NCBI GenBank assembly: GCA_024403355.1
Contig: JAKSRW010000001.1
Span: 1-64,000 of the forward strand
Direction of reading: 5' to 3'
Length of the DNA stretch: 64,000 nt
Origin: Lachnospiraceae bacterium
Lineage (GTDB): Bacteria; Bacillota; Clostridia; Lachnospirales; Lachnospiraceae
The notes beneath the pieces are model-generated. The model had not been told where the DNA came from and made no database searches. It saw only the letters and a program-made list of their open reading frames with translations. The translations under genes were made by a program, and so were the position numbers. This document shows, piece by piece, positions 17,684-27,001 of the stretch. Each line of letters opens with the position of its first letter. The stretch's first letter is position 1.

Positions 17684-18985
17684 ATGGATTTTTCAAAATA
17701 TGCCGCATTGGCTGATAAAAATTATGTAAAAGAGCTGGGACAGGTTAAGAAGGTTATCGGTCTTACCATGGAGTCCTTCGGCCCCGATGTCGTTCTGGAG
17801 GACGTATGTAAAATAGTATCCAAGGACCATACGGTAGAAACGAGAGCCGAGGTTATAGGCTTCCGTGACGATTATGTAATCCTGATGCCCTATGAGGAGA
17901 TAGGCGGTATCGGTGTAGGAAGTACGGTGGAAAATCTTGGAATTAAATTCTCGGTAAGAGTTGGAGAAGACCTGCTGGGAATGGCACTGAACGGTCTCGG
18001 GGAGCCTATGGATGGCAGTGAATACTATGGTTCAGGCAGGTATCCCGCGGATGCGGCACCTCCCGATCCCTTAAAAAGAGCCATGATTGATGAGCCTCTT
18101 ACACTGGGGGTCAAGGCTGTAGACGGGCTTTTGACTATCGGTAAGGGCCAGCGTATCGGAATATTTGCCGGCAGTGGTGTGGGTAAAAGTACACTGCTCG
18201 GTATGTTTGCAAGAAATACAAGAGCGGATGTAAACGTTATCGCACTAATCGGAGAGCGTGGCCGAGAGGTTAGGGAGTTTATCGAACGAGACCTTGGCGA
18301 AGAGGGTATGAAGCGTTCCGTTGTAGTTATCGCAACCTCGGACAAGCCTGCGCTTGCAAGAAAAAAAGCGGCAATGACCGCAACTGCCATTTCGGAATAT
18401 TTCCGTGACAAGGGCAAGGATGTTCTGCTGATGATGGACTCACTTACACGTTTTTCCATGGCACAGCGTGAAATCGGACTTGCGGCGGGCGAACCTCCCG
18501 TATCACGTGGTTATCCCCCGAGCGTTTATTCGGAGATGCCTAAGCTTCTTGAACGTGCCGGGAAATCGGATGTCGGCTCAATTACGGGCCTTTATACGGT
18601 TCTTGTAGACGGTGATGACTTCAATGAGCCTATTACCGATACTGCCAGAGGTATTCTGGACGGTCATATTGTATTATCAAGAAAGATTGCGGCAAAGGGA
18701 CATTATCCCGCCATTGATATTTTATCGAGTATCTCCCGTGTAATGAGTGCGATAGCCTCAAAGGAGCATAAGGGTCTTGCGACAAATCTTAAAAAGGTGC
18801 TGGCCACATATACGGATTCGGAGGACCTTATCAATATCGGCGCTTACAAGGCGGGTGCCAATAAAAATATTGATTATGCAATTGAAAAAATAGATGCGGT
18901 AAATGAATTTCTCACACAGGGAACGGATGAGAAATTTACCTTTGACCAGACCTTGGAGGCACTTAAGGCAATATTTGCCGACTGA
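17684..18985 (+). CDS. fliI: Flagellum-specific export ATPase FliI
   Basis: A 433-residue F1-beta-like ATPase that energises flagellar type III export. Walker A is GIFAGSGVGKSTLLG, with GERGREVREF just after and Walker B at DVLLMMDSLTRFSMAQREIGLAAGEPP. The start region lacks a strong ribosome site (GAGGACACGGAAG). It lies between fliH and fliJ, its usual partners. Confidence 0.98.
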   Translation: MDFSKYAALADKNYVKELGQVKKVIGLTMESFGPDVVLEDVCKIVSKDHTVETRAEVIGFRDDYVILMPYEEIGGIGVGSTVENLGIKFSVRVGEDLLGMALNGLGEPMDGSEYYGSGRYPADAAPPDPLKRAMIDEPLTLGVKAVDGLLTIGKGQRIGIFAGSGVGKSTLLGMFARNTRADVNVIALIGERGREVREFIERDLGEEGMKRSVVVIATSDKPALARKKAAMTATAISEYFRDKGKDVLLMMDSLTRFSMAQREIGLAAGEPPVSRGYPPSVYSEMPKLLERAGKSDVGSITGLYTVLVDGDDFNEPITDTARGILDGHIVLSRKIAAKGHYPAIDILSSISRVMSAIASKEHKGLATNLKKVLATYTDSEDLINIGAYKAGANKNIDYAIEKIDAVNEFLTQGTDEKFTFDQTLEALKAIFAD

Positions 18986-19003
18986 GGCTGAAAGGATTGA
19001 TAA

Positions 19004-19453
19004 ATGACAAAATTCACCTACAGACTCGATGGAGTTCTGGAAATGAAGCGCAAGCTTGAAAAGCAGGCGGAAATGGAGTTCGCGGCAATTAAGGCCAGGC
19101 TGAATGCTGAGGAGGATAAGCTTGATCTGCTGATAGTAAAGCAGCAGGACTGCGAGGAGGCTCTTCAGAAATCCATGCTTGATCTGCTTGATTTCAGAAA
19201 AATAAGGCTGCAGCATGATGCTGTTGATTATGCAAAGGACAGCGTTGAAAAACAGAAGCTTTCTATAAAGCGTATACAGAAGCAGGTGGACCTGGCGGCG
19301 GCAAAGCTGAACAGTCTCATGCAGGAGCGTAAAAGTATGGAGAAGCTTCGCGAAAATGAGTTTGAGGAATATTTAAAGGAATACAATGCTGAGATGAGCA
19401 AGGAAGTGGACGAGCTTATCAGCTACAAGCATGTTGCCCTTAAGGACGACTGA
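19004..19453 (+). CDS. fliJ: Flagellar export chaperone FliJ
   Basis: A 149-residue, almost wholly coiled-coil, charged protein starting MTKFTYRLDGVLEMKRKLEKQAEMEFA, the usual FliJ N-terminus. FliJ inserts into the FliI hexamer as a stalk and recycles export chaperones. It lies 18 bp after fliI with GAAAGG as ribosome site. Sequence conservation is low in this family; context and coiled-coil pattern carry the call. Confidence 0.88.
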   Translation: MTKFTYRLDGVLEMKRKLEKQAEMEFAAIKARLNAEEDKLDLLIVKQQDCEEALQKSMLDLLDFRKIRLQHDAVDYAKDSVEKQKLSIKRIQKQVDLAAAKLNSLMQERKSMEKLRENEFEEYLKEYNAEMSKEVDELISYKHVALKDD

Positions 19454-19491
19454 TGCGGAATTACGGTTAGTGGAAAGGCGTGGTTTAGTAT

Positions 19492-20295
19492 ATGGCGAAG
19501 AACAATGATCTGGACAATGAGAACGGAAATGAGTCCGGCGAGAGCGTAGGCAGCAAGGTCGGTACGATACTTATTATCGTACTGATAGTTATTGTCTGGC
19601 TGGCTATCTTTGCATTGCTGGTAAAAATGGATGTAGGCGGAATGGGAACAAAGCTCAGACCCCTCATAAAGAATGTTCCGGTGCTTAATCTGATTCTTCC
19701 TGAGGCTCCGGAGGAGCTGATGGACCCTTACAAAAGCTACCCCTATAAAAATATGGATGAGGCGATTGAGGTAATCAAAAAGCTTGAGGTTCAGGCGGAT
19801 TCTCTTATGGAATCAAATGAGGAGTATCAGAAGAAAATACTTGAGCTTCAGTCTGAAATCGCAAGACTCAAGCTCTTTGAGGACGACCAGAAGGCCTTTG
19901 AGGAGAGAGTAAAGCGCTTCGATGTGAATGTCGTATACAATTCACAGGCGCCTGAAATAGAGGAATATAAAAAATATTATGAGGAGATTAATCCCGAAAC
20001 TGCGGAGGAAATCTACAGACAGGTGCTTGAACAGCTTCAGGTGGAGGCAAATATTACTGCAAAGGCAGACCTGCTCAGACAGATGAAGCCCGCAAATGCC
20101 GCAGCTGCCCTTCAGGAGATGACGGCAGACCTTGAATATACCTGTAAGGTGCTTCTTGCAATGAAGTCTTCAGAGGCGACGGCGATATTAGATAAGATGG
20201 ATGCACTTTTTGTGGCCCGTATTATCCAGACAATGCATGATATGGATGATGCCTACGCAAACAGAGTGCAGAATAATCTTCTGCAGAATAACTGA
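19492..20295 (+). CDS. MotE-like flagellar protein (MgtE N-domain fold)
   Basis: A 267-residue protein with a short cytoplasmic start, one membrane helix (about residues 25-46), a coiled coil (about 95-140) and a C-terminal domain reading LLRQMKPANAAAALQEMTADLEYTCKVLLAMKSSEATAILDKMD, typical of the MgtE N-domain repeats in MotE/YlxF. It occupies the place of ylxF in Bacillus, between fliJ and fliK. Such proteins are thought to assist stator or basal-body assembly. GGAAAGGCGTGG precedes the ATG. Confidence 0.82.
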   Translation: MAKNNDLDNENGNESGESVGSKVGTILIIVLIVIVWLAIFALLVKMDVGGMGTKLRPLIKNVPVLNLILPEAPEELMDPYKSYPYKNMDEAIEVIKKLEVQADSLMESNEEYQKKILELQSEIARLKLFEDDQKAFEERVKRFDVNVVYNSQAPEIEEYKKYYEEINPETAEEIYRQVLEQLQVEANITAKADLLRQMKPANAAAALQEMTADLEYTCKVLLAMKSSEATAILDKMDALFVARIIQTMHDMDDAYANRVQNNLLQNN

Positions 20296-20429
20296 TTTTT
20301 CTGCATAAAAAGGTTATGAAATATATTATTTATGACGATATAAATATTGTGATTATCATACACGGATAATTACCGTACGATTACCGCGGATGATAATGAA
20401 TGTGAATGAAAAAGAAAGGAGGATGGTAA

Positions 20430-21821
20430 ATGACAGCAGTTGTAATGAACACAACGGACAGCTTTTCTTCGCTTCCGCAGGTTCAGAAAACAGCCGTTGA
20501 CAACGGACGTGATAAGACCGATTTTTCAAGCATGATGCGTGAGAGGCTGGGAAGTCAGCAGAATGTTGAGCAGAAAAAGGATGCTAATTCAATTGCAAAA
20601 GAGCCTGTTAAGCCTGCAAAGAAGCTTGATAATAAGAATATTAAGCAGCAGAATATCTCACGTAAGAATGATGATAATGTAAAAAACAAGCCTGATGACG
20701 GGAAGAACATTAACGAAGAGGCAGGAGCACTCGGAGTGATGAATAAGGTGTTTGAAAGCGTTGCGGACAGACTCGATATTTCACCCGAAGAGCTCAGTGC
20801 AGCAATGAATGAGCTTTCTTTATCGCCCATGGATTTGCTTGACAGAAATTCGGTTGCACAGCTTATTCTCTTCCTGAACGGTTCGGATGATATGGCCGAT
20901 ATGCTTGTAGACAACGGCATGCTTGAGGCACTTAACGATATTACGGCCATGACGGCGGATATAGTTGAGGAAAGCGCCGTAAGCGAGGATGCATTTGCAA
21001 AGCTTATAGCTGAAGGTATTCCCGATGATGAATCGGCAGCACCGGAGCTTAAGGAAACACTTTCAAATGTGAATGAGCATCTTAAGTCACTTTTAAACAA
21101 AAATAAAGAGGCTGTGGAGGATGCAGAGGGCCTGACCGATGCGGGAGCAGAGGAAATAGAAATAGTCGAAACACCTGCAATTAACAGTCAAAAGGCAGAG
21201 AACACCGGAGCAAAAGACGAAGGAAGAAACGAAACGGGAGCTTCTGAAAGAAGCGTCAGAAGTGAACGCAGAAACGACAGTCAGACTGTTTTTATGAGCG
21301 GTGAGGAATTCCTGAACGGTCTCGAAAAAACAGCCGATGCGGGTGAAATCACAGATGTTCAGCAGGCAGATTTCAGAGATATTGTAAATCAGGTTGTTGA
21401 AAGAGTAAGAGTAAGTCTTTCACCTGACAGCAGCTCAATGGAAATGAGACTTAATCCCGAAAATCTCGGAAGAGTATCCATCAATATCATTTCAAGAGAC
21501 GGTGTGATGAAGGCTGAGATCCGTACAGAGAATGAGGCGGCAAGAGAGGCTATCGAAAGTCAGCTTCAGATTCTTAAGGAAAGCATTCAGGAGAAGGGAC
21601 TCAGAGTAGATGAAATCGAGGTAAATATCTCGGATTTCCATTTCGCTGACAGTAAGAATTCCGAAAGCGAAGCAAACGGAAGCGAGAGCTCAAACAGCGG
21701 ACGCGGCAGAAGAGGAAACGGTTTTTCATTGGCGGGTGATGCGGAGGAAATCAGCGAAGCAGCACAGAATGCAAGAGAAATTCTTGAAAACTCGGGAAGC
21801 ACGGTAAGCTACAGAGTATAA
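20430..21821 (+). CDS. fliK: Flagellar hook-length control protein FliK
   Basis: A 463-residue protein with a long low-complexity, polar N-terminal part and a conserved C-terminal domain (about residues 325-400) with SSMEMRLNPENLGRVSINI and IESQLQILKESIQEKGLRVDEIEVNI. FliK is secreted as a molecular ruler and switches export from hook to filament proteins. A strong AAAGGAGGATGG ribosome site precedes the ATG. The 134-bp gap before it is long for this operon and shows no clear gene. The Ser/Glu-rich tail after residue 405 is variable. Confidence 0.92.
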   Translation: MTAVVMNTTDSFSSLPQVQKTAVDNGRDKTDFSSMMRERLGSQQNVEQKKDANSIAKEPVKPAKKLDNKNIKQQNISRKNDDNVKNKPDDGKNINEEAGALGVMNKVFESVADRLDISPEELSAAMNELSLSPMDLLDRNSVAQLILFLNGSDDMADMLVDNGMLEALNDITAMTADIVEESAVSEDAFAKLIAEGIPDDESAAPELKETLSNVNEHLKSLLNKNKEAVEDAEGLTDAGAEEIEIVETPAINSQKAENTGAKDEGRNETGASERSVRSERRNDSQTVFMSGEEFLNGLEKTADAGEITDVQQADFRDIVNQVVERVRVSLSPDSSSMEMRLNPENLGRVSINIISRDGVMKAEIRTENEAAREAIESQLQILKESIQEKGLRVDEIEVNISDFHFADSKNSESEANGSESSNSGRGRRGNGFSLAGDAEEISEAAQNAREILENSGSTVSYRV

Positions 21822-21861
21822 GAGCTTTACAAGGTTAATGCAGAAAGGCGTGATTAACAAA

Positions 21862-22350
21862 ATGGCAGATTTAGGACTTATTGCTAATGTAAAAGACGAC
21901 AAGGTTGATTATACACCCACCTCTACCGAAAAGGCCTCCACAAAGGGTACATCGGACCTGGGTAAGGATGCATTTCTTCAGCTTCTTGTATGTCAGATGC
22001 AGAATCAGGACCCGCTTAACCCCAGCAATGATACAGAATATGTTTCACAGCTTGCACAGTTCTCACAGCTTGAACAGCTTCAGAACATTGGAAACGAAAC
22101 CGAGAAATCACAGGCATTTTCGCTTGTCGGAAAGCATGTTATTTTCCAGGTTACGGATTCAAACGGCAAGACTACATATCCTGAGGGTAATGTTGAGTCG
22201 GTCAGCCTGCAGGGCAAGAAAATGAAAATTTTTGTTAACGGAACAGCATATGATTATGAAAATCTCTTTAAGGTTATCGGTGATAATGCAGTAAATCCGG
22301 CAGTTGATGAAACTGAGGAAACGGCAAAGACCGAAGATGATGCCGAATAA
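21862..22350 (+). CDS. flgD: Flagellar hook capping protein FlgD
   Basis: A 162-residue short FlgD. The N-terminal block LGKDAFLQLLVCQMQNQDPLNPSNDTEYVSQLAQFSQLEQLQNI is the family hallmark; the tail resembles FlgD but ends early. FlgD caps the growing hook. The start at ATG 21862 is preferred over ATG 21838 because the ribosome site GAAAGGCGTGATTA lies between them. Confidence 0.94.
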   Translation: MADLGLIANVKDDKVDYTPTSTEKASTKGTSDLGKDAFLQLLVCQMQNQDPLNPSNDTEYVSQLAQFSQLEQLQNIGNETEKSQAFSLVGKHVIFQVTDSNGKTTYPEGNVESVSLQGKKMKIFVNGTAYDYENLFKVIGDNAVNPAVDETEETAKTEDDAE

Positions 22351-22398
22351 ATAATCATAATGCAGTAAATCGTATCAGGAAAGGGTATGGTTATCAGT

Positions 22399-22794
22399 AT
22401 GGCAATCGATGTATACAACGGTTTCTCCTCCCTTCCCGGAATCAATGCCGCACGATTTAATAAGCCGGCCGGAAGCCTTAGCGGTGTTCAGACCGGAGAA
22501 AAGAATTCCTTTGAAGACGTTTTAAAAGCAAAAACACAGCAGACCGGGGAATTGAAATTTTCAAAGCATGCAAACGAGAGAATGCAGCAGAGAAATTTAG
22601 ACCTTTCAACGGAGCAGTGGCAAAGACTTGAAAACGGAGTGCAAAGGGCAGGAATGAAGGGAATTCGTGAGTCGCTTGTTATGGTTGACGATATGGCATT
22701 TATAGTAAATGTCAGCAACAATACGGTGATTACGGCGGTCGGAGAAAACGACGACAAAATTTTTACAAATATAGACGGAGCGGTTATCGCTTAA
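22399..22794 (+). CDS. Small flagellar operon protein (TIGR02530-like)
   Basis: A 131-residue protein matching the conserved small protein found between flgD and flgE in Firmicutes. Key parts are LKFSKHANERMQQRNLDLS and SLVMVDDMAFIVNVSNNTVITAV. Its function is unknown; position suggests a role in hook assembly. The start at ATG 22399 is chosen because GGAAAGG lies at 22379-22385, touching the alternative ATG 22387. Confidence 0.8.
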   Translation: MAIDVYNGFSSLPGINAARFNKPAGSLSGVQTGEKNSFEDVLKAKTQQTGELKFSKHANERMQQRNLDLSTEQWQRLENGVQRAGMKGIRESLVMVDDMAFIVNVSNNTVITAVGENDDKIFTNIDGAVIA

Positions 22795-22868
22795 TATGCG
22801 CCGGACCGAAAGGGGGCGCAGGCAGCTGAATGCCAGAGGCTGCCGGACAATATAGGAGGACGAATACT

Positions 22869-24305
22869 ATGATGCGTTCATTATATTCCGGTGTTTCCGG
22901 ATTAAAGGTCCATCAGACAAAGATGGATGTTATCGGTAATAATATTTCTAACGTTAATACAGTTGGTTTCAAGAGCAGTCAGGTAAATTTCTCTGATATT
23001 CTTTACCAGACATCAAGTGCTGCTTCGGGACCCAACACAACCACAGGTACAGCCGGTGTAAACGCCAAGCAGATCGGTCTTGGCGCAAACGTTGCATCAA
23101 TCACCAGCTCAATGACTGTATCGGGCGGTTCTCAGAGAACAGACAACGCACTTGATATCATGATTGAGGGCGAGCAGTTCTTTATCGTAAACAACGGCTC
23201 ACGTAACCTTTTTACAAAGGCGGGAGCATTTAATGTTGATGCAAACGGTGTTCTTTGTAATTCATCGGGCTGCAAGGTAATGGGCTGGCAGGTTGACCCT
23301 CTTGATTCACAGAAGTGTGTACAGGATACCGTTTCGGAGCTTAAGGTTATGGCACCCGAAACAATGTATATTGAGCCTCTTCCCACTGAAAATACATATT
23401 TCAGCGGTAATATTGATTATAAGGATACTCAGCTTCAGTCAGATACGGGAAAGACCACAACAATGGCTTTCTATGACAATCTCGGACAGAGCTATATGGC
23501 TATCATGAAGCTTCAGCAGTCTCCCGATGCGCAGAATGCTTACAAGGTTTCCGTAACCGATATTCTTGATTCAAAGGGCGATTCGATTTTCGTACAGAAG
23601 ACTGTAGAGGATGATGGTTCTATTACCTACGGTGCTTCGGCAATTACAAGCTTTATCTTCGGCGGTGACGGTGATTCCTTCTCTGCAGAGGTTGATGAAG
23701 AGGGTAATGTAAGCATTGATATGGAAGGTGTTGACCTTATTTTTGACAGCGAAACAGGTAAGTTCAGCAGTGTTGGTGCAGAAGAGGGCGGAAAGAGCGT
23801 ATTTTTCCGCGTTGAATCTGATCCTTCACCCTTCAAGATGATCACCTGTGATTTCTCATCAATGACAATGTATGCAAGCAGCGGTTCATCTACCTTTAAG
23901 TCAGCCAGAGGTGACCTTAACGGCTACGGCGCAGGTAAGCCTCAGGGTAATATGACAGGTATGAGCGTTGATGTTTCAGGACGTATCTACGGTTCATACG
24001 ATAACGGTGATACGAAGCTTCTCTGCCAGATTGCGGTTGCTTCCTTTGCAAATCCCGCAGGTCTTGAGGCAGTGGGCAGCAGCCTTTTTGCAACAACAAT
24101 GAACTCTGGTGACTTCGATGGTGTAGGTCAGGATGTTTCACTCAGCGGCGGTAAAATGAATACCGGTGTACTTGAAATGTCAAACGTTGACCTTTCAACA
24201 GAGTTTACATCAATGATTACAACACAGCGTGGTTTCCAGGCAAACTCAAGAATTATCACTACCTCGGATACCTTACTTGAGGAACTGATAAACCTTAAGA
24301 GATAA
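22869..24305 (+). CDS. flgE: Flagellar hook protein FlgE
   Basis: A 478-residue hook protein. The N-terminus MMRSLYSGVSGLKVHQTKMD, followed by VIGNNISNVNTVGFKSS, and the C-terminus EMSNVDLSTEFTSMITTQRGFQANSR are the flagellar rod/hook signatures, with a variable middle. The start at ATG 22869 has AGGAGGA at 22854-22860; the frame is open back to 22830 but that start lacks a ribosome site. A strong hairpin follows the gene. Confidence 0.96.
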   Translation: MMRSLYSGVSGLKVHQTKMDVIGNNISNVNTVGFKSSQVNFSDILYQTSSAASGPNTTTGTAGVNAKQIGLGANVASITSSMTVSGGSQRTDNALDIMIEGEQFFIVNNGSRNLFTKAGAFNVDANGVLCNSSGCKVMGWQVDPLDSQKCVQDTVSELKVMAPETMYIEPLPTENTYFSGNIDYKDTQLQSDTGKTTTMAFYDNLGQSYMAIMKLQQSPDAQNAYKVSVTDILDSKGDSIFVQKTVEDDGSITYGASAITSFIFGGDGDSFSAEVDEEGNVSIDMEGVDLIFDSETGKFSSVGAEEGGKSVFFRVESDPSPFKMITCDFSSMTMYASSGSSTFKSARGDLNGYGAGKPQGNMTGMSVDVSGRIYGSYDNGDTKLLCQIAVASFANPAGLEAVGSSLFATTMNSGDFDGVGQDVSLSGGKMNTGVLEMSNVDLSTEFTSMITTQRGFQANSRIITTSDTLLEELINLKR

Positions 24306-24334
24306 TGACGTGAAAACGTAATTTGTGTAATAAA

Positions 24335-24359
24335 CCGACAGCAGAGATTCTGCTGTCGG
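24335..24359 (+). terminator. Strong hairpin between flgE and flbD (possible attenuator or processing site)
   Basis: CCGACAGCAGA (24335-24345) and TCTGCTGTCGG (24349-24359) form a perfect 11-bp stem with a 3-base loop. No long T run follows, so it may protect the upstream mRNA or weaken readthrough rather than stop transcription fully. Confidence 0.55.
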
Positions 24360-24399
24360 TATTTGTGCTATTTATAAAAATCAAAGAAACGGTGATTCA

Positions 24400-24609
24400 A
24401 TGATAGATGTTACCAAAATTGACGGTACTGTAATTACCTTAAATGCAGAATTAATTGAAACAATTGAGGAAATTCCGGATACAAGAATATCTTTGACAAC
24501 CGGTAAAAAAATAATTGTCAAAGAAAGTAGACAAAATGTAAAAAATTTAGTAAAATTGTATAAGCGGGAGATTTTTAATTGCAATATTAATCCCGAAAAT
24601 TCGAAATAA
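24400..24609 (+). CDS. flbD: Flagellar protein FlbD
   Basis: A 69-residue protein of the FlbD/YlzI family: MIDVTKIDGTVITLNAELIE, then EIPDTRISLTTGKKIIVKES. Found between flgE and motA or fliL in many Firmicutes; its role in flagellar assembly is not well defined. AACGGTGATT serves as a weak ribosome site. Confidence 0.9.
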   Translation: MIDVTKIDGTVITLNAELIETIEEIPDTRISLTTGKKIIVKESRQNVKNLVKLYKREIFNCNINPENSK

Positions 24610-24663
24610 TACTGGATTTTACTGATAATTAACAAGAATTTACTGAGTTAGGTGGTGTATATT

Positions 24664-25473
24664 TTGGACTTAGCTACGCTTGTGGGTCTGGGTGCAGCGT
24701 TCTTACTGATGATTTTCGGTATGGTATTCGATGCAAACAACTTTAGTGTAAATTTCGGAGCGGTAAAGGCCTTCCTTGATGCTCCTTCGGCACTCATCAC
24801 ATTTGGTGGTGCATTCATGGCTACAATGGCTTGTATGTCCAGCCCCGGAGAATTCTTCAAGAGTCTGAAGACCTTCTCGCTGGCATTAAAGGTCAGACCT
24901 TCAAATGAAGAAGAAACTATTCGCTCTATCATAGATTTATCAAACATTGCCCGTAAGGAGGGCCTTCTCGCACTTGAAGAGGCTGCCGGAAGCATTGAGG
25001 ATGAGTTTATGAAAAAGGGCGTTCTTCTGATTGTCGACGGAACCGACCCGGAGCTTGTACGTTCAATCATGGAGACAGAGCTTGCCTGTGTCGAGACCAG
25101 ACATAAGGGCAATGTCGGCTTCTGGGAGAATCTCGGAGCGATGGGTCCTGCCTGGGGTATGATCGGTACCCTTATCGGTCTTATCAACATGCTTGGTTCA
25201 CTCGAGGATGTATCAACCGTAGGTCCTTCAATGGCGGTAGCGCTCGTTACAACCTTCTACGGTTCGGTACTTGCAAACTGGATATGTACACCTATTTCTT
25301 CAAAGTTAAAAGCAAATAATGACACTGAAATTCAGACAAAGGAAGTAATGGTTGAAGGTCTTCTTTCGATTCAGGCAGGTGAGAACCCCCGTGTAATCGA
25401 GGAAAAACTGAAGTCCTTCCTTGCACCTGATGCAAGAGCTAATTTCGCATCTTCAGGAGGTGGAGAAGAGTAA
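24664..25473 (+). CDS. motA: Flagellar stator protein MotA
   Basis: A 269-residue MotA with four membrane helices (about 5-25, 35-55, 152-175, 185-205 by hydrophobicity) and a cytoplasmic loop that contacts FliG. The conserved ENLGAMGPAWGMIGTLIGLINML carries proton-path residues. I choose TTG 24664 as start: the protein then begins MDLATLVGLG as in other MotA proteins, and AGGTGG (24650-24655) is 8 bases upstream. GTG 24652/24655 lie inside that site. Confidence 0.94.
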   Translation: MDLATLVGLGAAFLLMIFGMVFDANNFSVNFGAVKAFLDAPSALITFGGAFMATMACMSSPGEFFKSLKTFSLALKVRPSNEEETIRSIIDLSNIARKEGLLALEEAAGSIEDEFMKKGVLLIVDGTDPELVRSIMETELACVETRHKGNVGFWENLGAMGPAWGMIGTLIGLINMLGSLEDVSTVGPSMAVALVTTFYGSVLANWICTPISSKLKANNDTEIQTKEVMVEGLLSIQAGENPRVIEEKLKSFLAPDARANFASSGGGEE

Positions 25474-26444
25474 TGGCTAAAAAGAAGCAGGAAGATCCGC
25501 CGAAAGGTTCGCCCGCGTGGATGGCGACTTTCTCGGACCTTATGAACCTTCTTCTTTGCTTCTTCGTTCTTCTTTTCTCTATGTCGAGCGTTGATGCAAA
25601 TAAATGGGAGGAAATTGTTGCTTCGATGACCAGTGCCTTCAGTGTTTTTGAACAGGGAAGTACCACCATAGGCGAGGGAACCCTCGTAGGCGTAGGTACG
25701 ACACAGCTTTCCGATTTGGATGAGTATTACAATTCAATGGGTCAGTCTGCCGAGGACAATGAGGCAGAAGATATGAAGGAAAGCGGACAGGATAGCGAAG
25801 GCGAGAATAAAAACGAAGGAACTACTTCAAACCCCGAGGCCGGAGAGGGTACGGTACAAAAGCCTGAGACAGGCGACGGAACCGACACCAAGCCGGAAAC
25901 AGGAGAAGGAACAACGTCCGAAAACAATCAGGGCGGTGCAACTCTGGAGCAGCAGCTTGCAGAAGCCAATATGGCAGAAACCACGGCTATGCTTGATGCT
26001 ATTTCGGAAATGACGGAAAGATACAATATCAGCAGCTTCATGGAGCTGGGCATGGATAAGAACGGAAAATACGTTGAAATTACCATCAGCGGTTCAATTC
26101 TGTTTGATTCCGGCAAGGCTGTGCTTAAGAAGGAATGTCAGCCCCTTCTTTCAAAGGTGGGAGACATACTTAAGGTTTATAACGGCCATAATGTCGAGGT
26201 TATCGGTCATACCGATAATGTACCAATGAAGTCGTCAACTTATGAAAGCAATGACATACTTTCGTCCGCACGTGCAATCAGTACGGCGCAGTATCTTGTA
26301 AATCATAAGAATATCGATATAACACATATGTCCTGGACAGGACGCGGTGAGTACGACCCTATTGACACAAATGCTACTGCAGAGGGACGTGCTCGTAACA
26401 GACGAGTTGAAATAAGAATTTATAATTCCATCAACTCTGATTGA
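25473..26444 (+). CDS. motB: Flagellar stator protein MotB
   Basis: A 323-residue MotB. The single membrane helix carries the proton-binding Asp22 (MATFSDLMNLLLCFFVLLFS). A variable linker with repeated GEGT-x-KPETG units follows (about residues 117-150), then an OmpA-like peptidoglycan-binding domain with EVIGHTDNVPMKSS and ARNRRVEIRI. It anchors the stator to the cell wall. Its ATG overlaps the last base of the motA stop, so both are probably co-translated. The linker is longer than usual. Confidence 0.96.
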   Translation: MAKKKQEDPPKGSPAWMATFSDLMNLLLCFFVLLFSMSSVDANKWEEIVASMTSAFSVFEQGSTTIGEGTLVGVGTTQLSDLDEYYNSMGQSAEDNEAEDMKESGQDSEGENKNEGTTSNPEAGEGTVQKPETGDGTDTKPETGEGTTSENNQGGATLEQQLAEANMAETTAMLDAISEMTERYNISSFMELGMDKNGKYVEITISGSILFDSGKAVLKKECQPLLSKVGDILKVYNGHNVEVIGHTDNVPMKSSTYESNDILSSARAISTAQYLVNHKNIDITHMSWTGRGEYDPIDTNATAEGRARNRRVEIRIYNSINSD

Positions 26445-26470
26445 TTAAATTACTGGGAGGAGCCTGCATT

Positions 26471-26986
26471 ATGAAAAAAAATATGCTTGCAATTCTGATT
26501 CTCGTTGTCTGTATTGTGAATCTTACACTTAATGCTTATCTGATTTTTACCGTGCTTCCCAATGCACAGAGAACAGATCAGCTTATCACAAAGATTATGC
26601 AGATCATAGATCTGGAGCTTGAGTCACCGCTTCCCTCTGACCTCAATGTTAATTATACTATTGAGGATATTGAGAAGTATGCCATTGACGAGCTCACCTC
26701 CAATGTTGCAATCGGTCCCGACGGAAAGCAGCATTATGCCAAGATTACAGCCAGTCTGACCATCAATTCAAAGGATGAGGACTATGCAAAGCTTAATCCT
26801 AAGGTAGAGGTTATGAAGCCCGATATCATTTCTATTATTAAGACTGATGTGGCTAAATTTAATAATGAGGAGCTTGCTAATCCCGAAACAAAGGCAAAGC
26901 TTAAGGAGCAGATCCTCAACGATGTTCAGACACTCTTTAATTCGAAGTTTATTGTAGACTGCACTATCGATTATCTGATTTCTTAA
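26471..26986 (+). CDS. fliL: Flagellar basal body-associated protein FliL
   Basis: A 171-residue protein with one N-terminal membrane helix (about residues 5-25) and an extracytoplasmic domain with YAKITASLTINSKDEDY and a tail resembling FliL (IISIIKTDVAKFNNEELANPETKAKLKEQILNDV). FliL surrounds the stator. The ATG at 26471 has GGGAGG at 26455-26460. An open frame reaching back to 26441 overlaps motB but lacks such a site. Confidence 0.9.
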   Translation: MKKNMLAILILVVCIVNLTLNAYLIFTVLPNAQRTDQLITKIMQIIDLELESPLPSDLNVNYTIEDIEKYAIDELTSNVAIGPDGKQHYAKITASLTINSKDEDYAKLNPKVEVMKPDIISIIKTDVAKFNNEELANPETKAKLKEQILNDVQTLFNSKFIVDCTIDYLIS

Positions 26987-27001
26987 CAAGGAGGAGTAGC
27001 A

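Noticed and set aside
20318..20371. 17-codon ORF in the gap before fliK
   Set aside because: No ribosome site or conservation evidence; AT-rich chance frame.
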